In this document: positions 7,003 through 16,199 of the stretch, piece by piece | How the letters are laid out: every line of letters begins with the position of its first letter | Numbering within the stretch: the first letter of the stretch is position 1 | Assembly (NCBI GenBank): GCA_964604675.1 | Contig: CAZSAT010000024.1 | Location: 1 to 64,000, forward strand | Length of the DNA stretch: 64,000 nt | Direction of reading: 5' to 3' | Source: CAZSAT01 sp964604675 | GTDB lineage: Bacteria; Myxococcota_A; UBA796; CAJQPC01 | Notes under the pieces: generated by a model | Told to the model about the DNA's origin: nothing | Databases searched by the model: none | The model's input: only the letters and a program-made list of their open reading frames with translations | Program-made: the position numbers and the translations under genes

Positions 7003-9357
7003 ATGAGCATCCAGAAGGTCGCCGTGCTCGGCGCAGGCGTCATGGGGCAGGGCATCGCAGCCCACCTCGCCAACGCCGGCATCCCCTCGGTCCTGTTCGA
7101 CATCGTGCCGAAGGAAGGGGATCGCAACGCGCTCGCCGCCGGCGGCCTCACGACCGCGCTCGAGGCGAAGCCGGCCAACTTCTACCACCGCGACTTCGTG
7201 AACCTCGTCACCCCGGCGAACTACGAAGACCACGGTGCGCTCCTGGGCGACTGCGACCTGATCATCGAGGTCGTGGTCGAGTACCTGCCCATCAAGCAGA
7301 AGGTCTACGAGTGGGTGGCCGCGAACCGGAAGCCCGGCTCGATCGTGGCGTCGAACACCTCGGGCATCAAGCTGGCCGACATGGCCGCGTCGATGCCCGA
7401 GGAGATGCGGCAGCACTTCGTGGTCATGCACTTCTTCAACCCCGTGCGCTACATGCGGCTGCTCGAGATCGTCGCGGGGGACGACACGCTCCCAGCGGTC
7501 GTGGAGCAGACCGCCGCGTTCGGCGAGCGGGTGCTCGGCAAGGGCATCGTGTACGCCAAGGACACCGCCAACTTCGTGGCCAACCGCATCGGTTGCTACG
7601 GCATGGTGAGCGTCTTCGACCACATGGTGAAGCAGGGCCTGAACGTCGAAGAGGTCGACGTGGTGGCCGGCCCCCCCATGGGTCGACCGAAGTCCGCCGT
7701 GTTCCGCACCGCGGATCTCGTCGGGCTCGACACCCTCGACCACGTGCTCGGCAACGTGCGCGAGAACGCGGCCGACGTCGATCCCTTGGCCCACCAGTTC
7801 GAGTCGCCGGCGTGGCTCAAGCGCATGGTCGACGAAGGCGCGCTCGGCAAGAAGAGCGGCGGCGGCTTCTACAAGTCCGACAAGTCCTCGGGCAAGCGGG
7901 TCATCACCGTCCGGGATCTCGAGACGGGCGCCTACGCGCCGATCTCGAAGCCTCGCTTCGCGTCGGTCAAGGCGGCGAAGAAGGGCGGCGTGAAGGCGCT
8001 CATCGCCGGTGACGACAAGGCCGCGGCCTTCGCCTGGGCGGTCACCGCCGACGTGCTGATCTACAGCGCCCACCGCATCCCAGAGATCGCCGACGACATC
8101 GTCAACATCGATCGCGGCATGCGCTGGGGCTTCGGCTGGGACCAGGGCCCCTTCGAGACCTGGGACCTCATCGGCGTGGCCGAGTCGGTCGCCCGCATGG
8201 AGGCCGAGGGCCGGGAGGTGCCGGCCAACGTGAAGCGCATGCTCGCCGCCGGTCGCGAGAGCTTCTACGGCCGCAATGCCGAAGGCCTCGAGACCTACTG
8301 GGATCTCGCCGCCGACCGCGAGGTGGTGGTGCCGAAGTCCGAGGGCTGGCTCATCCTGTCCGACGTCAAGGCGCGCACCGAGGTCGTGAACAAGAACGGC
8401 TCGGCGAGCCTCCTCGACCTCGGGGACGGCATCGCCGGGCTCCAGTTCCACAGCAAGATGAACTCGCTGGATGCCGACATCGGGAAGATGTACATCGACG
8501 CCCTCGACCGCCTCGACGCCGGCGAGTTCGACGGCCTGGTGGTCGGCAACCAGGGCCCCGGCCCAGCCTTCTGCGCTGGCGCCAACGTGTTCGTGGTGCT
8601 GATGATGTCGATGCAGAAGCAGTGGGACCAGCTCGACGCCATGCTCGTCGGCCTGCAGTCCACCCTGATGCGCGCCAAGTACAACAAGAAGCCCGTGGTC
8701 ACGGCGCCCTGGGGCCTGACCCTGGGGGGTGGCGCCGAGGTGGCCATGCACAGCTCGGCCACGGTGGCTGGCGGCGAGCTCTACATGGGCCTCGTCGAGG
8801 TCGGCGTGGGGCTCATCCCCGGCGCCGGCGGCTGCAAGGAGATGCTCGTCCGCTACCTGGGCGACATCCCCGAGGGCACCGAGTACGACCCCAACCCCTT
8901 CGTGCAGCAGGCCTTCAAGAACATCGGCCTCGCGAGCGTCGCCACCTCCTGCGAGGAGGCCCGCGGCATGCGCTACCTCCGGCCGCAGGACAAGGTGACC
9001 ATCGACCCGGACGCGCTCATCGCGGACGCCAAGAAGATGGCGCGCGGGCTGGCCGATGCCGCCTTCGTGCCGCCCCACCAGCGCAAGGTGAAGCTGCCGG
9101 GCGCGAGCGGCCGCTCGACCATCGAGCTCTTCCTCTACTCGATGGCGGAGGGCGGGTACGCCACCCCGCACGACGTCACGGTCGGCAAGAAGCTGGCCTG
9201 GGTGATGACCGGCGGCGACGCCCCCGGCGGCACCTGGCACACCGAGGACGATCTGCTGGCGTTGGAGCGCGAAGCCTTCCTGTCGCTGTGTGGCGACCCG
9301 AAGACCCAGGCGCGCATCCAGCACTTCCTGAAGACCAACAAGCCGCTGCGGAACTAG
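7003..9357 (+). CDS. fadN: 3-hydroxyacyl-CoA dehydrogenase / enoyl-CoA hydratase fusion, FadN type
   Basis: 784 residues, close to Bacillus FadN. The order is the FadN order (dehydrogenase first, hydratase last), the reverse of proteobacterial FadB. The NAD-binding motif is VAVLGAGVMGQGIAAHLA at residues 6-23, with HFFNPVRYMRLLEIV and FVANRIG of the HCDH fold. The C-terminal HCDH domain includes WGFGWDQGPFETWDLIG. A crotonase domain follows at about 455-650 with oxyanion-loop residues FCAGANVF and TLGGGAEVAM and the catalytic-region motif PGAGGCKEM. It would hydrate enoyl-CoA and oxidise L-3-hydroxyacyl-CoA in the cytoplasm. It is the first gene of a three-gene operon behind the FadR-like operator. 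Confidence 0.9.
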   Translation: MSIQKVAVLGAGVMGQGIAAHLANAGIPSVLFDIVPKEGDRNALAAGGLTTALEAKPANFYHRDFVNLVTPANYEDHGALLGDCDLIIEVVVEYLPIKQKVYEWVAANRKPGSIVASNTSGIKLADMAASMPEEMRQHFVVMHFFNPVRYMRLLEIVAGDDTLPAVVEQTAAFGERVLGKGIVYAKDTANFVANRIGCYGMVSVFDHMVKQGLNVEEVDVVAGPPMGRPKSAVFRTADLVGLDTLDHVLGNVRENAADVDPLAHQFESPAWLKRMVDEGALGKKSGGGFYKSDKSSGKRVITVRDLETGAYAPISKPRFASVKAAKKGGVKALIAGDDKAAAFAWAVTADVLIYSAHRIPEIADDIVNIDRGMRWGFGWDQGPFETWDLIGVAESVARMEAEGREVPANVKRMLAAGRESFYGRNAEGLETYWDLAADREVVVPKSEGWLILSDVKARTEVVNKNGSASLLDLGDGIAGLQFHSKMNSLDADIGKMYIDALDRLDAGEFDGLVVGNQGPGPAFCAGANVFVVLMMSMQKQWDQLDAMLVGLQSTLMRAKYNKKPVVTAPWGLTLGGGAEVAMHSSATVAGGELYMGLVEVGVGLIPGAGGCKEMLVRYLGDIPEGTEYDPNPFVQQAFKNIGLASVATSCEEARGMRYLRPQDKVTIDPDALIADAKKMARGLADAAFVPPHQRKVKLPGASGRSTIELFLYSMAEGGYATPHDVTVGKKLAWVMTGGDAPGGTWHTEDDLLALEREAFLSLCGDPKTQARIQHFLKTNKPLRN

Positions 9358-9359
9358 AC

Positions 9360-10535
9360 ATGAGCACCTCCCCTCGCGACGTCATCGTCGCCTCCGCTGT
9401 TCGCACCCCCGTCACCAAGGCCAAGAAGGGCGCCTTCAAGGACACCCGCCCCGACGATCTGATGGCGGCCGCCTTGAAGGCCGCCGTGGCGCGTGTCCCG
9501 GCACTCGATGCGGCCGAGATCGAGGACGTCATCGTCGGCACCGCGATGCCGGAGGGCGAGCAGGGCATGAACGTGGCGCGGATTGCCGCTCTGGCCGCCG
9601 GTCTGCCGCAGAGCGTGCCCGCCATGACCATCAACCGCTTCTGCTCGTCCGGGCTGCAGTCCCTCGCACAGGCCGCCGCGGCCATCGAGGCGGGTTGGCA
9701 CGAGGTGGCGCTCACGGGCGGCGTCGAGTCCATGACCCAGATCCCCATGGGCGGCGACCGGCCCACGCCGAACCCGACGATCATGGCGAACGATCCGGCG
9801 CTCTACACCCCCATGGGCATCACCTCGGAGAACGTCGCCAAGGCCTACGAGGTCAGCCGAGAGGACCAGGACGCGTTTGCGCTGTCGTCCCACGAGAAGG
9901 CGCTCGACGCCATCGCGTCGGGCCGCTTCGCGGACGAGATCGTGCCCGTGGCCACGAAGGTGCACGTGGGCGGCTCCTGGCAGGAGGTCACCGTCGACAC
10001 CGACGAAGGCCCGCGCGCGTCCACGCTCGCCGGCCTCGCCAAGCTGCGTCCGGCCTTCCACGTCAAGGGCACCACCACCGCGGGCAACAGCTCGCAGATG
10101 TCCGACGGCGCGGCTGCCACGCTGATCATGTCGCGCGCCAAGGCGGACGCCCTGGGCGTGAAGGGCCTGGGCACGCTCAAGAGCTTCGCCGTGGTCGGTG
10201 TGGACCCGTCGGTGATGGGCATCGGTCCCGCGGTCGCCATCCCCAAGGCGCTCCAGAAGGCGGGCCTGTCCATCGACGACATCGACCTGTTCGAGATCAA
10301 CGAGGCCTTCGCGAGCCAGGCGGTGTACTGCGTGCGCGAGCTCGGGATCGACGTCGGGAAGGTGAACGTCAACGGTGGCGCTATCGCGCTCGGGCATCCC
10401 CTCGGCTGCACCGGCGCCAAGCTCACCGCCACCTTGCTGCACGAGCTGGAACGTCGCGGCGCTCGCTACGGCGTGGTCTCGATGTGCATCGGCGGTGGCA
10501 TGGGCGCGGCCGCGGTCTTCGAGCGCGAGGCCTGA
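9360..10535 (+). CDS. fadA: Acetyl-CoA C-acyltransferase (thiolase)
   Basis: 391 residues, normal thiolase length. The nucleophilic Cys95 lies in NRFCSSGLQ; the second and third catalytic motifs are NVNGGAIALGHPLGCTGA (His) and the late CIGGGMG (Cys). NEAFASQ is the conserved Asn-Glu-Ala-Phe motif. It cleaves 3-ketoacyl-CoA with CoA, completing the beta-oxidation cycle begun by the preceding fusion enzyme. The ATG at 9360 lies two bases after the fadN stop, and its stop overlaps the ATG of the following SDR gene, so the three genes are surely one transcript. An acetoacetyl-CoA synthesis role is possible but less likely in this setting. Confidence 0.9.
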   Translation: MSTSPRDVIVASAVRTPVTKAKKGAFKDTRPDDLMAAALKAAVARVPALDAAEIEDVIVGTAMPEGEQGMNVARIAALAAGLPQSVPAMTINRFCSSGLQSLAQAAAAIEAGWHEVALTGGVESMTQIPMGGDRPTPNPTIMANDPALYTPMGITSENVAKAYEVSREDQDAFALSSHEKALDAIASGRFADEIVPVATKVHVGGSWQEVTVDTDEGPRASTLAGLAKLRPAFHVKGTTTAGNSSQMSDGAAATLIMSRAKADALGVKGLGTLKSFAVVGVDPSVMGIGPAVAIPKALQKAGLSIDDIDLFEINEAFASQAVYCVRELGIDVGKVNVNGGAIALGHPLGCTGAKLTATLLHELERRGARYGVVSMCIGGGMGAAAVFEREA

Positions 10536-11197
10536 TGGGCACCGCGCTCGTCACGGGGGCCAACCGGGGCATCGGCCTCGAGCTGGTCCGCCAGCTCGCG
10601 GCGCGCGGGGAGCGCGTGATCGCCGTCTGCCGGCGCGGGTCGGACGAGCTCGCTGCGGTCGAAGGTGTGCAGGTCATCGATGGCGTCGACGTCACCTCCG
10701 ACGACGCGGTCGCGGGCCTGGCGCGGCTGGTCGACGTCCCCATCGACCTGTTGTTGCTCAACGCCGGTGTGCTCCAGGTGGTGCGCCTCGATGCGCTCGA
10801 CTTCGACAGCATCCGGTGGCAGATGGAGGTCAACGCCTTCGGTCCCCTGCGCGTGGTCGCCGCCCTGCGCGACCGGCTCGGCAAGGGCTCGAAGGTGGCC
10901 ATCGTCACGAGCCGCATGGGATCCATCGCCGACAACACCTCGGGCAGCCACTACGGCTACCGGATGTCGAAGGCGGCGGTGAACATGGCGGGCATGTCGC
11001 TCGCGAGAGACCTCGCGCCATCCGGAGTGTCGGTGTGCCTGCTGCACCCCGGCTACGTGCGCACGCGCATGACGGGCGAGCACGGCCTCATCGATGCTCC
11101 CGAGGCGGCCACGGGGCTGCTCGCGCGCATCGATGAGCTCCGGCTCTCGACCACCGGCAGCTTCTGGCACCAGGACGGCACGGCGCTGCCCTGGTAG
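10535..11197 (+). CDS. Short-chain dehydrogenase/reductase
   Basis: 220 residues. The NAD(P)-binding motif GANRGIGLE is near the N-terminus, NAG follows strand 4, and the catalytic Ser...Tyr-x3-Lys is visible in VTSRMGS and YGYRMSK. It lacks a substrate-specific signature. Its ATG overlaps the thiolase stop by one base, which suggests a role in lipid or aldehyde metabolism together with fadN and fadA. The stop TAG (11195-11197) directly abuts the convergent kinase stop, leaving no room for a terminator. Confidence 0.8.
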   Translation: MGTALVTGANRGIGLELVRQLAARGERVIAVCRRGSDELAAVEGVQVIDGVDVTSDDAVAGLARLVDVPIDLLLLNAGVLQVVRLDALDFDSIRWQMEVNAFGPLRVVAALRDRLGKGSKVAIVTSRMGSIADNTSGSHYGYRMSKAAVNMAGMSLARDLAPSGVSVCLLHPGYVRTRMTGEHGLIDAPEAATGLLARIDELRLSTTGSFWHQDGTALPW

Positions 11198-13555
11198 TCA
11201 CGGCCAGCGGAAGCCGAGCCGGAAGCCGAACAGGCGGTAGGCGCCCGTGGGGTCCCCCACCAGGCGTGTCGCCACCGGGAGCGGACGCGTGTCCGCGTAG
11301 CAGCTGCCGCGCACCATCCGGTACACGCCCGATCCCGGCTCGGGCCGGACCTGGTGGTTGGCTGGACCTTCCTTCTGGAAGTCGTTGAGGCACCACTCGC
11401 GCACGTTGCCTCCGAGCCCCCTCACGCCGTAGACGCTGGTGTCGGTGGGGTAGCTCGTCACCGGCGCGGCTTCGGGGGCGCCTTCGGCGCTGGTCCGCGT
11501 TCGGGCGAAGGTCGCGTCCCAGCGGTGGCCCCAGGGGAAGCGTCGTCCGTCGGTGCCCCGCGCAGCCTTCTCCCACTCGAGATCGTGCAGCAGGCGCCAG
11601 GGGCGACCCGTCGCCTCGGCCAGCCACGCAGCGTAGGCCATGGCGTCGTGCCACGTCACCGCCGTCACCGGGAGATCCAGGCGCCCCCGGTTTGCGAGCA
11701 CGAACCCGCTCCCCGGGTCGGGCACCATGTCGGGCTCATCGGCGTTCCCGGGCACGTGGGCACAGGCCGCCTCGTCCCCTCGTGACACCCGGAGCGCGCC
11801 GAGGAACGCGAGGTAGTCGCCTCGCGTGACGGGAAAGGTCGACACCACCAGACCCTCCACGTACACCCACTGGCCCTCCAGGGCGTCGTAGGCCTCCTCG
11901 TCGCCGCCGGCCCAGAACCAGCCGGGTGGCACGTAGCAGGTCCCCGTCGGGAGCTCGTCTGGCTCGGGCAACCGCACCACCACGGGCTGTCCGTCCGGGC
12001 GGGTGTTGCGGTGCGGCTCGCCTCGCCGCGCCCGCACGGGAACCACCACCTCGGCGCGACCGGCGCACCGAGAGCGCAGCAGCCAGCTCCCCCGTGGAAG
12101 GAGCAAGGCCCCATCGCTCTGTTCGACCGCCTCGGGGCGTGGAACGAGTGCGCGATCCTCTTCGGTGAGGCGGTCGACCAGCCAGCGGGCCTCCGGGGGT
12201 TCGGTCGGCACGCGCACCCGCACGACGCCGGCCAGGAAGGCGGCGTGCTCGCCGCGATCGTGGGCTGCGAGGCCCAGCTCGGCCGCGGTGACGGCCCGAC
12301 CGTCGCCGCGGTGCTCGGCCTCGGACACGGCGATCCGGTAGTGGGCCGCCAGCAGGCGATGGGCTTCGGGCAGGTCGTCCAGGATCAGCGCTTCCTGCAG
12401 GCCTTGCACGTAGTGGGCCTCGTGCTCCTCGGCCTCGAGGGCAAGGGCGTCTGCGCGGTCCTCGAGCGCCCACGCGGTGCGCTTCTCGTCGACGGGCGCG
12501 TGCGCGGCGAGGGGAGCCAGCCGCTCGGCCGCGTCGAGGCGCAGGGCCGCGCTGCGCCGTCGGAGCTCCCGTGCGAGATCGGCCAGGGCGCGCACGCTGT
12601 CGACCCGATCGCGGGCAGCGTCCCGCCGTCGGAGGCCGTCCAGGTGCTCCCGTATCCGGCGGGCGAGCTGGTGCGCGTCCGGTGGCCGATCCTCGGGCTT
12701 GCGCGCCATCGCGTGCTCGACCAGCTCGACGAGCTCGGGAGCGATCGGCTTGTCGTGCACGCTGGTCAGGGGTCTCGGGGTGCTCGTCATCACCGCCACG
12801 ATCACGTCGGTGGGCGAGCTCGCGGTGTACGGCTTTCGACCGGCGAGCAGGCAGTAGAGCGTGGCACCGAGCGCATAGATGTCGGTCGCGGGGCCCTGTT
12901 GGTGGGCTCGCCCGCTGGCCTGCTCGGGTGCCATGTACGCCGGCGTGCCCACGCTGCCTCGTCTGGGCGCCTCGCCGTGCTCGACGACCGTGGCCACGCC
13001 CCAGTCCATCACCTGCACCTCACCGAAGGCGCCGACCATCACGTTGTCCGGCTTCAGGTCGCGGTGGATCACGCCCTCGGTGTGGGCGTAGGCGACCGCG
13101 AGGCACACCTGCTCGAAGCACGAGAGCAAGCGCCTCAGGGTCCAGCCTTCGGGGTCGGGCAGCCAGGACGAGCCGGCCGACGCCCGGTGCACGCTGTCCA
13201 CGTGCTGCTGCAGGGTCTCGCCGCGCAGCTCGCGCATGGTGAACCAGAGACGGCCGTCTCCGGTGACGCCTTGGTCGTGCACCGGCACGATGGCGGGGTG
13301 CTGGAGCCGCGCGCACAGCCGTGCTTCGGCCTCGAAGCGCGCCAGCGTCCCTGCTCGCTCCGACAGCTCCGCGCGCACCACCTTCATGGCCACGCTGCGG
13401 TCCAGCTCCGTGTCGCGCACACGCCAGACCTCGCCCATGCCGCCGGATCCCAACAGCCCGATGACCTCGTAGCGAACTGGAACATCGGGCTGCGTCCGAT
13501 CGCCAGCGGGCAGGATCTGGTCCGGGTACCAGGTGGATCCGTGCGTCTCGCTCAA
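11198..13555 (-). CDS. Ser/Thr protein kinase fused to a formylglycine-enzyme-like (SUMF1/FGE-sulfatase) domain
   Basis: 785 residues. The N-terminal kinase domain (about 28-310) has the glycine loop GSGGMGEVW, Lys58 in VAMKVV, the catalytic loop HRDLKPDN (Asp166), DWG in place of DFG (Asp184) and PAYMAPEQ. A helical middle region follows (about 315-450), then a C-terminal SUMF1-like domain from about 525: VPPGWFWAGGDEE, FPVTRGDYLAFL, PVTAVTWHDAMAYAAWLAEA, GRRFPWG, GLGGNVREWC, MVRGSCY and FGFRLGFR. No transmembrane segment is evident. Such kinase-FGE fusions occur in myxobacteria; the second domain is usually thought to bind ligands or lack oxidase activity. It is divergent from the FHA gene, a plausible partner. 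Confidence 0.85.
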   Translation of the reverse strand: MSETHGSTWYPDQILPAGDRTQPDVPVRYEVIGLLGSGGMGEVWRVRDTELDRSVAMKVVRAELSERAGTLARFEAEARLCARLQHPAIVPVHDQGVTGDGRLWFTMRELRGETLQQHVDSVHRASAGSSWLPDPEGWTLRRLLSCFEQVCLAVAYAHTEGVIHRDLKPDNVMVGAFGEVQVMDWGVATVVEHGEAPRRGSVGTPAYMAPEQASGRAHQQGPATDIYALGATLYCLLAGRKPYTASSPTDVIVAVMTSTPRPLTSVHDKPIAPELVELVEHAMARKPEDRPPDAHQLARRIREHLDGLRRRDAARDRVDSVRALADLARELRRRSAALRLDAAERLAPLAAHAPVDEKRTAWALEDRADALALEAEEHEAHYVQGLQEALILDDLPEAHRLLAAHYRIAVSEAEHRGDGRAVTAAELGLAAHDRGEHAAFLAGVVRVRVPTEPPEARWLVDRLTEEDRALVPRPEAVEQSDGALLLPRGSWLLRSRCAGRAEVVVPVRARRGEPHRNTRPDGQPVVVRLPEPDELPTGTCYVPPGWFWAGGDEEAYDALEGQWVYVEGLVVSTFPVTRGDYLAFLGALRVSRGDEAACAHVPGNADEPDMVPDPGSGFVLANRGRLDLPVTAVTWHDAMAYAAWLAEATGRPWRLLHDLEWEKAARGTDGRRFPWGHRWDATFARTRTSAEGAPEAAPVTSYPTDTSVYGVRGLGGNVREWCLNDFQKEGPANHQVRPEPGSGVYRMVRGSCYADTRPLPVATRLVGDPTGAYRLFGFRLGFRWP

Positions 13556-13577
13556 CTCCTGGCTCCCATCCGCCGAC

Positions 13578-13583
13578 TATACT
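13578..13583 (+). promoter_or_regulatory. Candidate -10 element for the FHA gene
   Basis: TATACT (five of six to TATAAT) stands out in the short GC-rich gap between the divergent kinase and FHA genes, 30 bases before the ATG. A -35 box is not clear. The same TATACTC string precedes the dpgA-like gene at 37348. Confidence 0.35.
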
Positions 13584-13612
13584 CACTCGGGTCCAGGGAG
13601 GACGTCGCGCAC

Positions 13613-14509
13613 ATGGGGGAGCTTCTTCGACTCAAGGATTGTCAGGGGCAGCTGCTCCGATCTCGGCACCTCGTCGGGCGTTCTCGCATCTGCGACCTGC
13701 TCCTCGAGGACCGCCGGGTGAGCGGCGAGCACGCCATCTTCCGGTGGACCGCCGAGGGCTGGCAGGTCCGTGATCTGGGCAGCACCAACGGCACCTGGAT
13801 CGACGGCAAGCGCCTGCATGCGGGTCGAACCGCACGCGTGGGGCGCGGCACGCGGATCGGCTTCGGCAGCGAAGAGGCCAGCTGGGAGCTCGCGTCGGAC
13901 GATGCGCCGGCCTTGTTCGCCACCTGCGGCAGCCAGCTGGTGCGCGCGATCGGGGAGACCCTGTTCCTGCCCGAGTCCGCGGACCCGGAGGTCCTGGTGG
14001 CTAGGGGCGAGCATGGGGTCTGGGTCGTGGAATCCAAGGGTGCGATCGAGCCCATCGAGGGCGAGTTCGTGGCGGCTGGCGGCGAAGCCTGGCGGCTGCA
14101 CCTGCCCGAAGCCCTGGCCATGACCCTCGACCACGACGCGGGCACCATCACCCTCGACCAGACCGCCCTTCGCTTCGAGGTGCACGACGGGTCCCTCGTG
14201 CGGGTGGTGGTGAGCACCCTGGCGGACGAATCCGACCTCGGCGCGCCACGGCACTTCGCGCTCCTGTTGGAGCTGGCCCGTGCGCGCGTCGCCGACGAAG
14301 ACAAGCCACCGGACGAGCGCGGCTGGCGCCACCAGGAAGAGGTCACTGCGGCCATGGGGATCGACGACGGCCAGCTCTACGTGCTGAGCCACCGTGCGCG
14401 CAAGGCCCTCGCGGAGGCCGGGGTGTTCAACCCGGCTCGCACGGTGCAGCGTCGACGGAACCGGGAGCTGCGCCTCGGCGTGCCAAAGGTCGAGATCTGC
14501 GAGATCTGA
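13613..14509 (+). CDS. FHA-domain protein with winged-helix-like C-terminus
   Basis: 298 residues. The FHA domain occupies about 1-90 with the phosphothreonine-binding motifs RHLVGRSRICDLLL, RRVSGEHAIF and DLGSTNGTWIDG. A second beta-rich region follows (about 100-210). The C-terminal 80 residues (RHQEEVTAAMG, LYVLSHRARKALAEAG, RTVQRRR) resemble an OmpR/SARP-type winged helix, which would make this a DNA-binding reader of threonine phosphorylation; that part is inference. The ATG at 13613 has AGGGAGGA upstream. It is divergent from the kinase-FGE gene 57 bases away, so kinase and reader may act together. Confidence 0.75.
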   Translation: MGELLRLKDCQGQLLRSRHLVGRSRICDLLLEDRRVSGEHAIFRWTAEGWQVRDLGSTNGTWIDGKRLHAGRTARVGRGTRIGFGSEEASWELASDDAPALFATCGSQLVRAIGETLFLPESADPEVLVARGEHGVWVVESKGAIEPIEGEFVAAGGEAWRLHLPEALAMTLDHDAGTITLDQTALRFEVHDGSLVRVVVSTLADESDLGAPRHFALLLELARARVADEDKPPDERGWRHQEEVTAAMGIDDGQLYVLSHRARKALAEAGVFNPARTVQRRRNRELRLGVPKVEICEI

Positions 14510-14518
14510 CGCAGGGCA

Positions 14519-15034
14519 TCAGGAGCTGGCGGTCTCGTCGATGGTCTCGTACCCGCTGGTGCCCGTGCCACCTGGCCATGCGGTGATGTGTTCCCAGACC
14601 AGGTCGTCGCCGTTCGGGTCGAGGAGGTGCCCGTCGAGCTCGGCGGGCTTCGCCCACCAGGTCATGCGGGGCGCGCTCGCGACGCGGCGCACGAACACGT
14701 CGAGGTCCTGGGGCGGTTGCCCTGCGGGTTTGCGGGTCAGGCGCCAGGTCTTCGTGGCCGGAGTGGCCGGCAGGTCGACGCTGCCGGCGAAGAGCACGTG
14801 TGGGTAGGTCTCCCAGCCTGTGTGGTCGGCCTTGTCCGGCGCCGTGGATCGCTCCACGAGCACGAAGTCGTCGGCCCAGGCCTGTTGGTCCCAGTGCCAG
14901 TTCTCCGTCTTGGCGCCGAAGCCACTGTCGGCCGAAGCGCTGCCGTTGATGACCAGGACGCCGATGGTGGTCCCGGCGCGCTTGATGTCCCATGCGCCGA
15001 GCGGCAGGTCGCCGAGGATCTCGCAGAGCGGCAT
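14519..15034 (-). CDS. Hypothetical protein, 171 residues
   Basis: No family recognised. The protein starts MPLCEILGDLPLGAWDIKRAG, without a signal peptide or membrane segment, and is rich in Trp (nine or more), Asp and Thr. The ATG at 15032-15034 is preceded by a good ribosome-binding site (AGGGAGGGG). It converges on the FHA gene with ten bases between stops and is divergent from the PEBP gene. The good start signal and protein-like composition support it as real. Confidence 0.55.
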   Translation of the reverse strand: MPLCEILGDLPLGAWDIKRAGTTIGVLVINGSASADSGFGAKTENWHWDQQAWADDFVLVERSTAPDKADHTGWETYPHVLFAGSVDLPATPATKTWRLTRKPAGQPPQDLDVFVRRVASAPRMTWWAKPAELDGHLLDPNGDDLVWEHITAWPGGTGTSGYETIDETASS

Positions 15035-15114
15035 GTGTGCCCCCTCCCTGTTGGTGTCCTGGAAGGATAGATCGAGGGTGTGCTACCTAGGAAGCCTGCA
15101 GAGGAGATCGTCGA

Positions 15115-15738
15115 ATGCACCTTCGGAGCGACACCTTCGTGGATGGGGCCCGTGTCCCGGGAGACAACGCCTTCGCCGTGCAGGCCGCGGTCGGCCATGT
15201 GGCGCTGTCGGCCAACCGAAGCCCCCTCCTGAGCTGGCGCGACGCGCCAGAAGGCACCAGGAGCTTCGCTGTCATCTGCCACGACCCGGACGTTCCCTCG
15301 GTCGGCGACGACGTGAACCAGGAAGGGCGCACGGTCCCGCGCGACCTCGCCCGCGTGGACTTCTTCCACTGGGTCCTGGTCGACATCCCCGCGTCCTTCA
15401 CCGGACTCCCGGAGGGCGCGGACTCCGACGGCGTGACGGCTGGAGGCAAGCCGCTGGGCCCCACGCCGAACGGCCGGCGCGGGCTCAACAACTACACGGA
15501 CTGGTTCGCCGGCGACCCCGACATGGGGGGCGACTACGGTGGTTATGACGGTCCGGGTCCCCCGTGGAACGACGAGCGGCTGCACCACTACGTGTTCACG
15601 GTCTATGCCCTCGACACCGAGTCGCTGGGCCTCGACGGGCGCTTCGGAGGGCCGGAGGCGCTGGCTGCGATCGCCGCGCACATCCTGGACCGGGCCAGCA
15701 TCACGGGAACCTACACGCTGAACCCGGCGCTCGGGTAG
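15115..15738 (+). CDS. PEBP family protein (YbhB/YbcL-like)
   Basis: 207 residues, typical for bacterial PEBP/RKIP proteins. The family motifs are clear: SPLLSWRDAPEGTRSFAVIC, the DPDVP ligand-pocket motif, FFHWVLVDIP and YDGPGPPW...HHYVFTVYAL. There is no signal peptide, so it is cytoplasmic. The family binds anionic ligands or phospholipids; bacterial roles are mostly unknown. The ATG has AGAGGAG upstream. Confidence 0.85.
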   Translation: MHLRSDTFVDGARVPGDNAFAVQAAVGHVALSANRSPLLSWRDAPEGTRSFAVICHDPDVPSVGDDVNQEGRTVPRDLARVDFFHWVLVDIPASFTGLPEGADSDGVTAGGKPLGPTPNGRRGLNNYTDWFAGDPDMGGDYGGYDGPGPPWNDERLHHYVFTVYALDTESLGLDGRFGGPEALAAIAAHILDRASITGTYTLNPALG

Positions 15739-15751
15739 CGCCGCGCTCCTC

Positions 15752-16066
15752 TCAGTCGAGCTCGACGAGCACGGACTCGCCCAGGGCGAAGTCCTTCAGG
15801 CGCGTCATGCCGACCTCGCCCACGTAGGGCGTGTCGCTGAGCTGCAGCAGGTTGCGCACGGGCCGGTGGTGCACGATCGACTCGACGGCGCGGTGGTCGA
15901 GGCCGACCTCGTCGTCCAGGGTGCGGAAGCTCGCATGGTTCACGAAGTCCAGCAGCATGGCCGCCTCGTCCGTCGTGAAGGTCACGTCGTCGAAGCGACC
16001 GGCGTAGGGCTGGGTGTCGAGGCTCTGCGTCGTTGCACAGGCCCACATCAGGGTCAGGGTCCACAT
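15752..16066 (-). CDS. Small lipoprotein with helix-hairpin-helix-like motif
   Basis: 104 residues. The start MWTLTLMWACATTQ gives a short lipoprotein-type signal (Cys10). The mature part (about 35-95) reads like a tandem helix-hairpin-helix: LLDFVNHASFRTLDDEVGL, AVESIVHHRP and LSDTPYVGEVGMTRLKDFA, the pattern seen in ComEA-type proteins. A surface DNA-binding role is possible but not shown. Upstream is a 168-base non-coding gap before the CHAT gene that holds only hairpins. Confidence 0.55.
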   Translation of the reverse strand: MWTLTLMWACATTQSLDTQPYAGRFDDVTFTTDEAAMLLDFVNHASFRTLDDEVGLDHRAVESIVHHRPVRNLLQLSDTPYVGEVGMTRLKDFALGESVLVELD

Positions 16067-16199
16067 AGGGTTCTTGGTACTCTTGAACGTTCCCGCGAGA
16101 ACACGGGAAGCGCGTCGAAAGCGCCGTGGATTGGACTAGGCCTGTCGAGGGAGCGCCAGTCTGGCGTCGCCACGGACCTCTTCAGGCGGCCATCGATCT

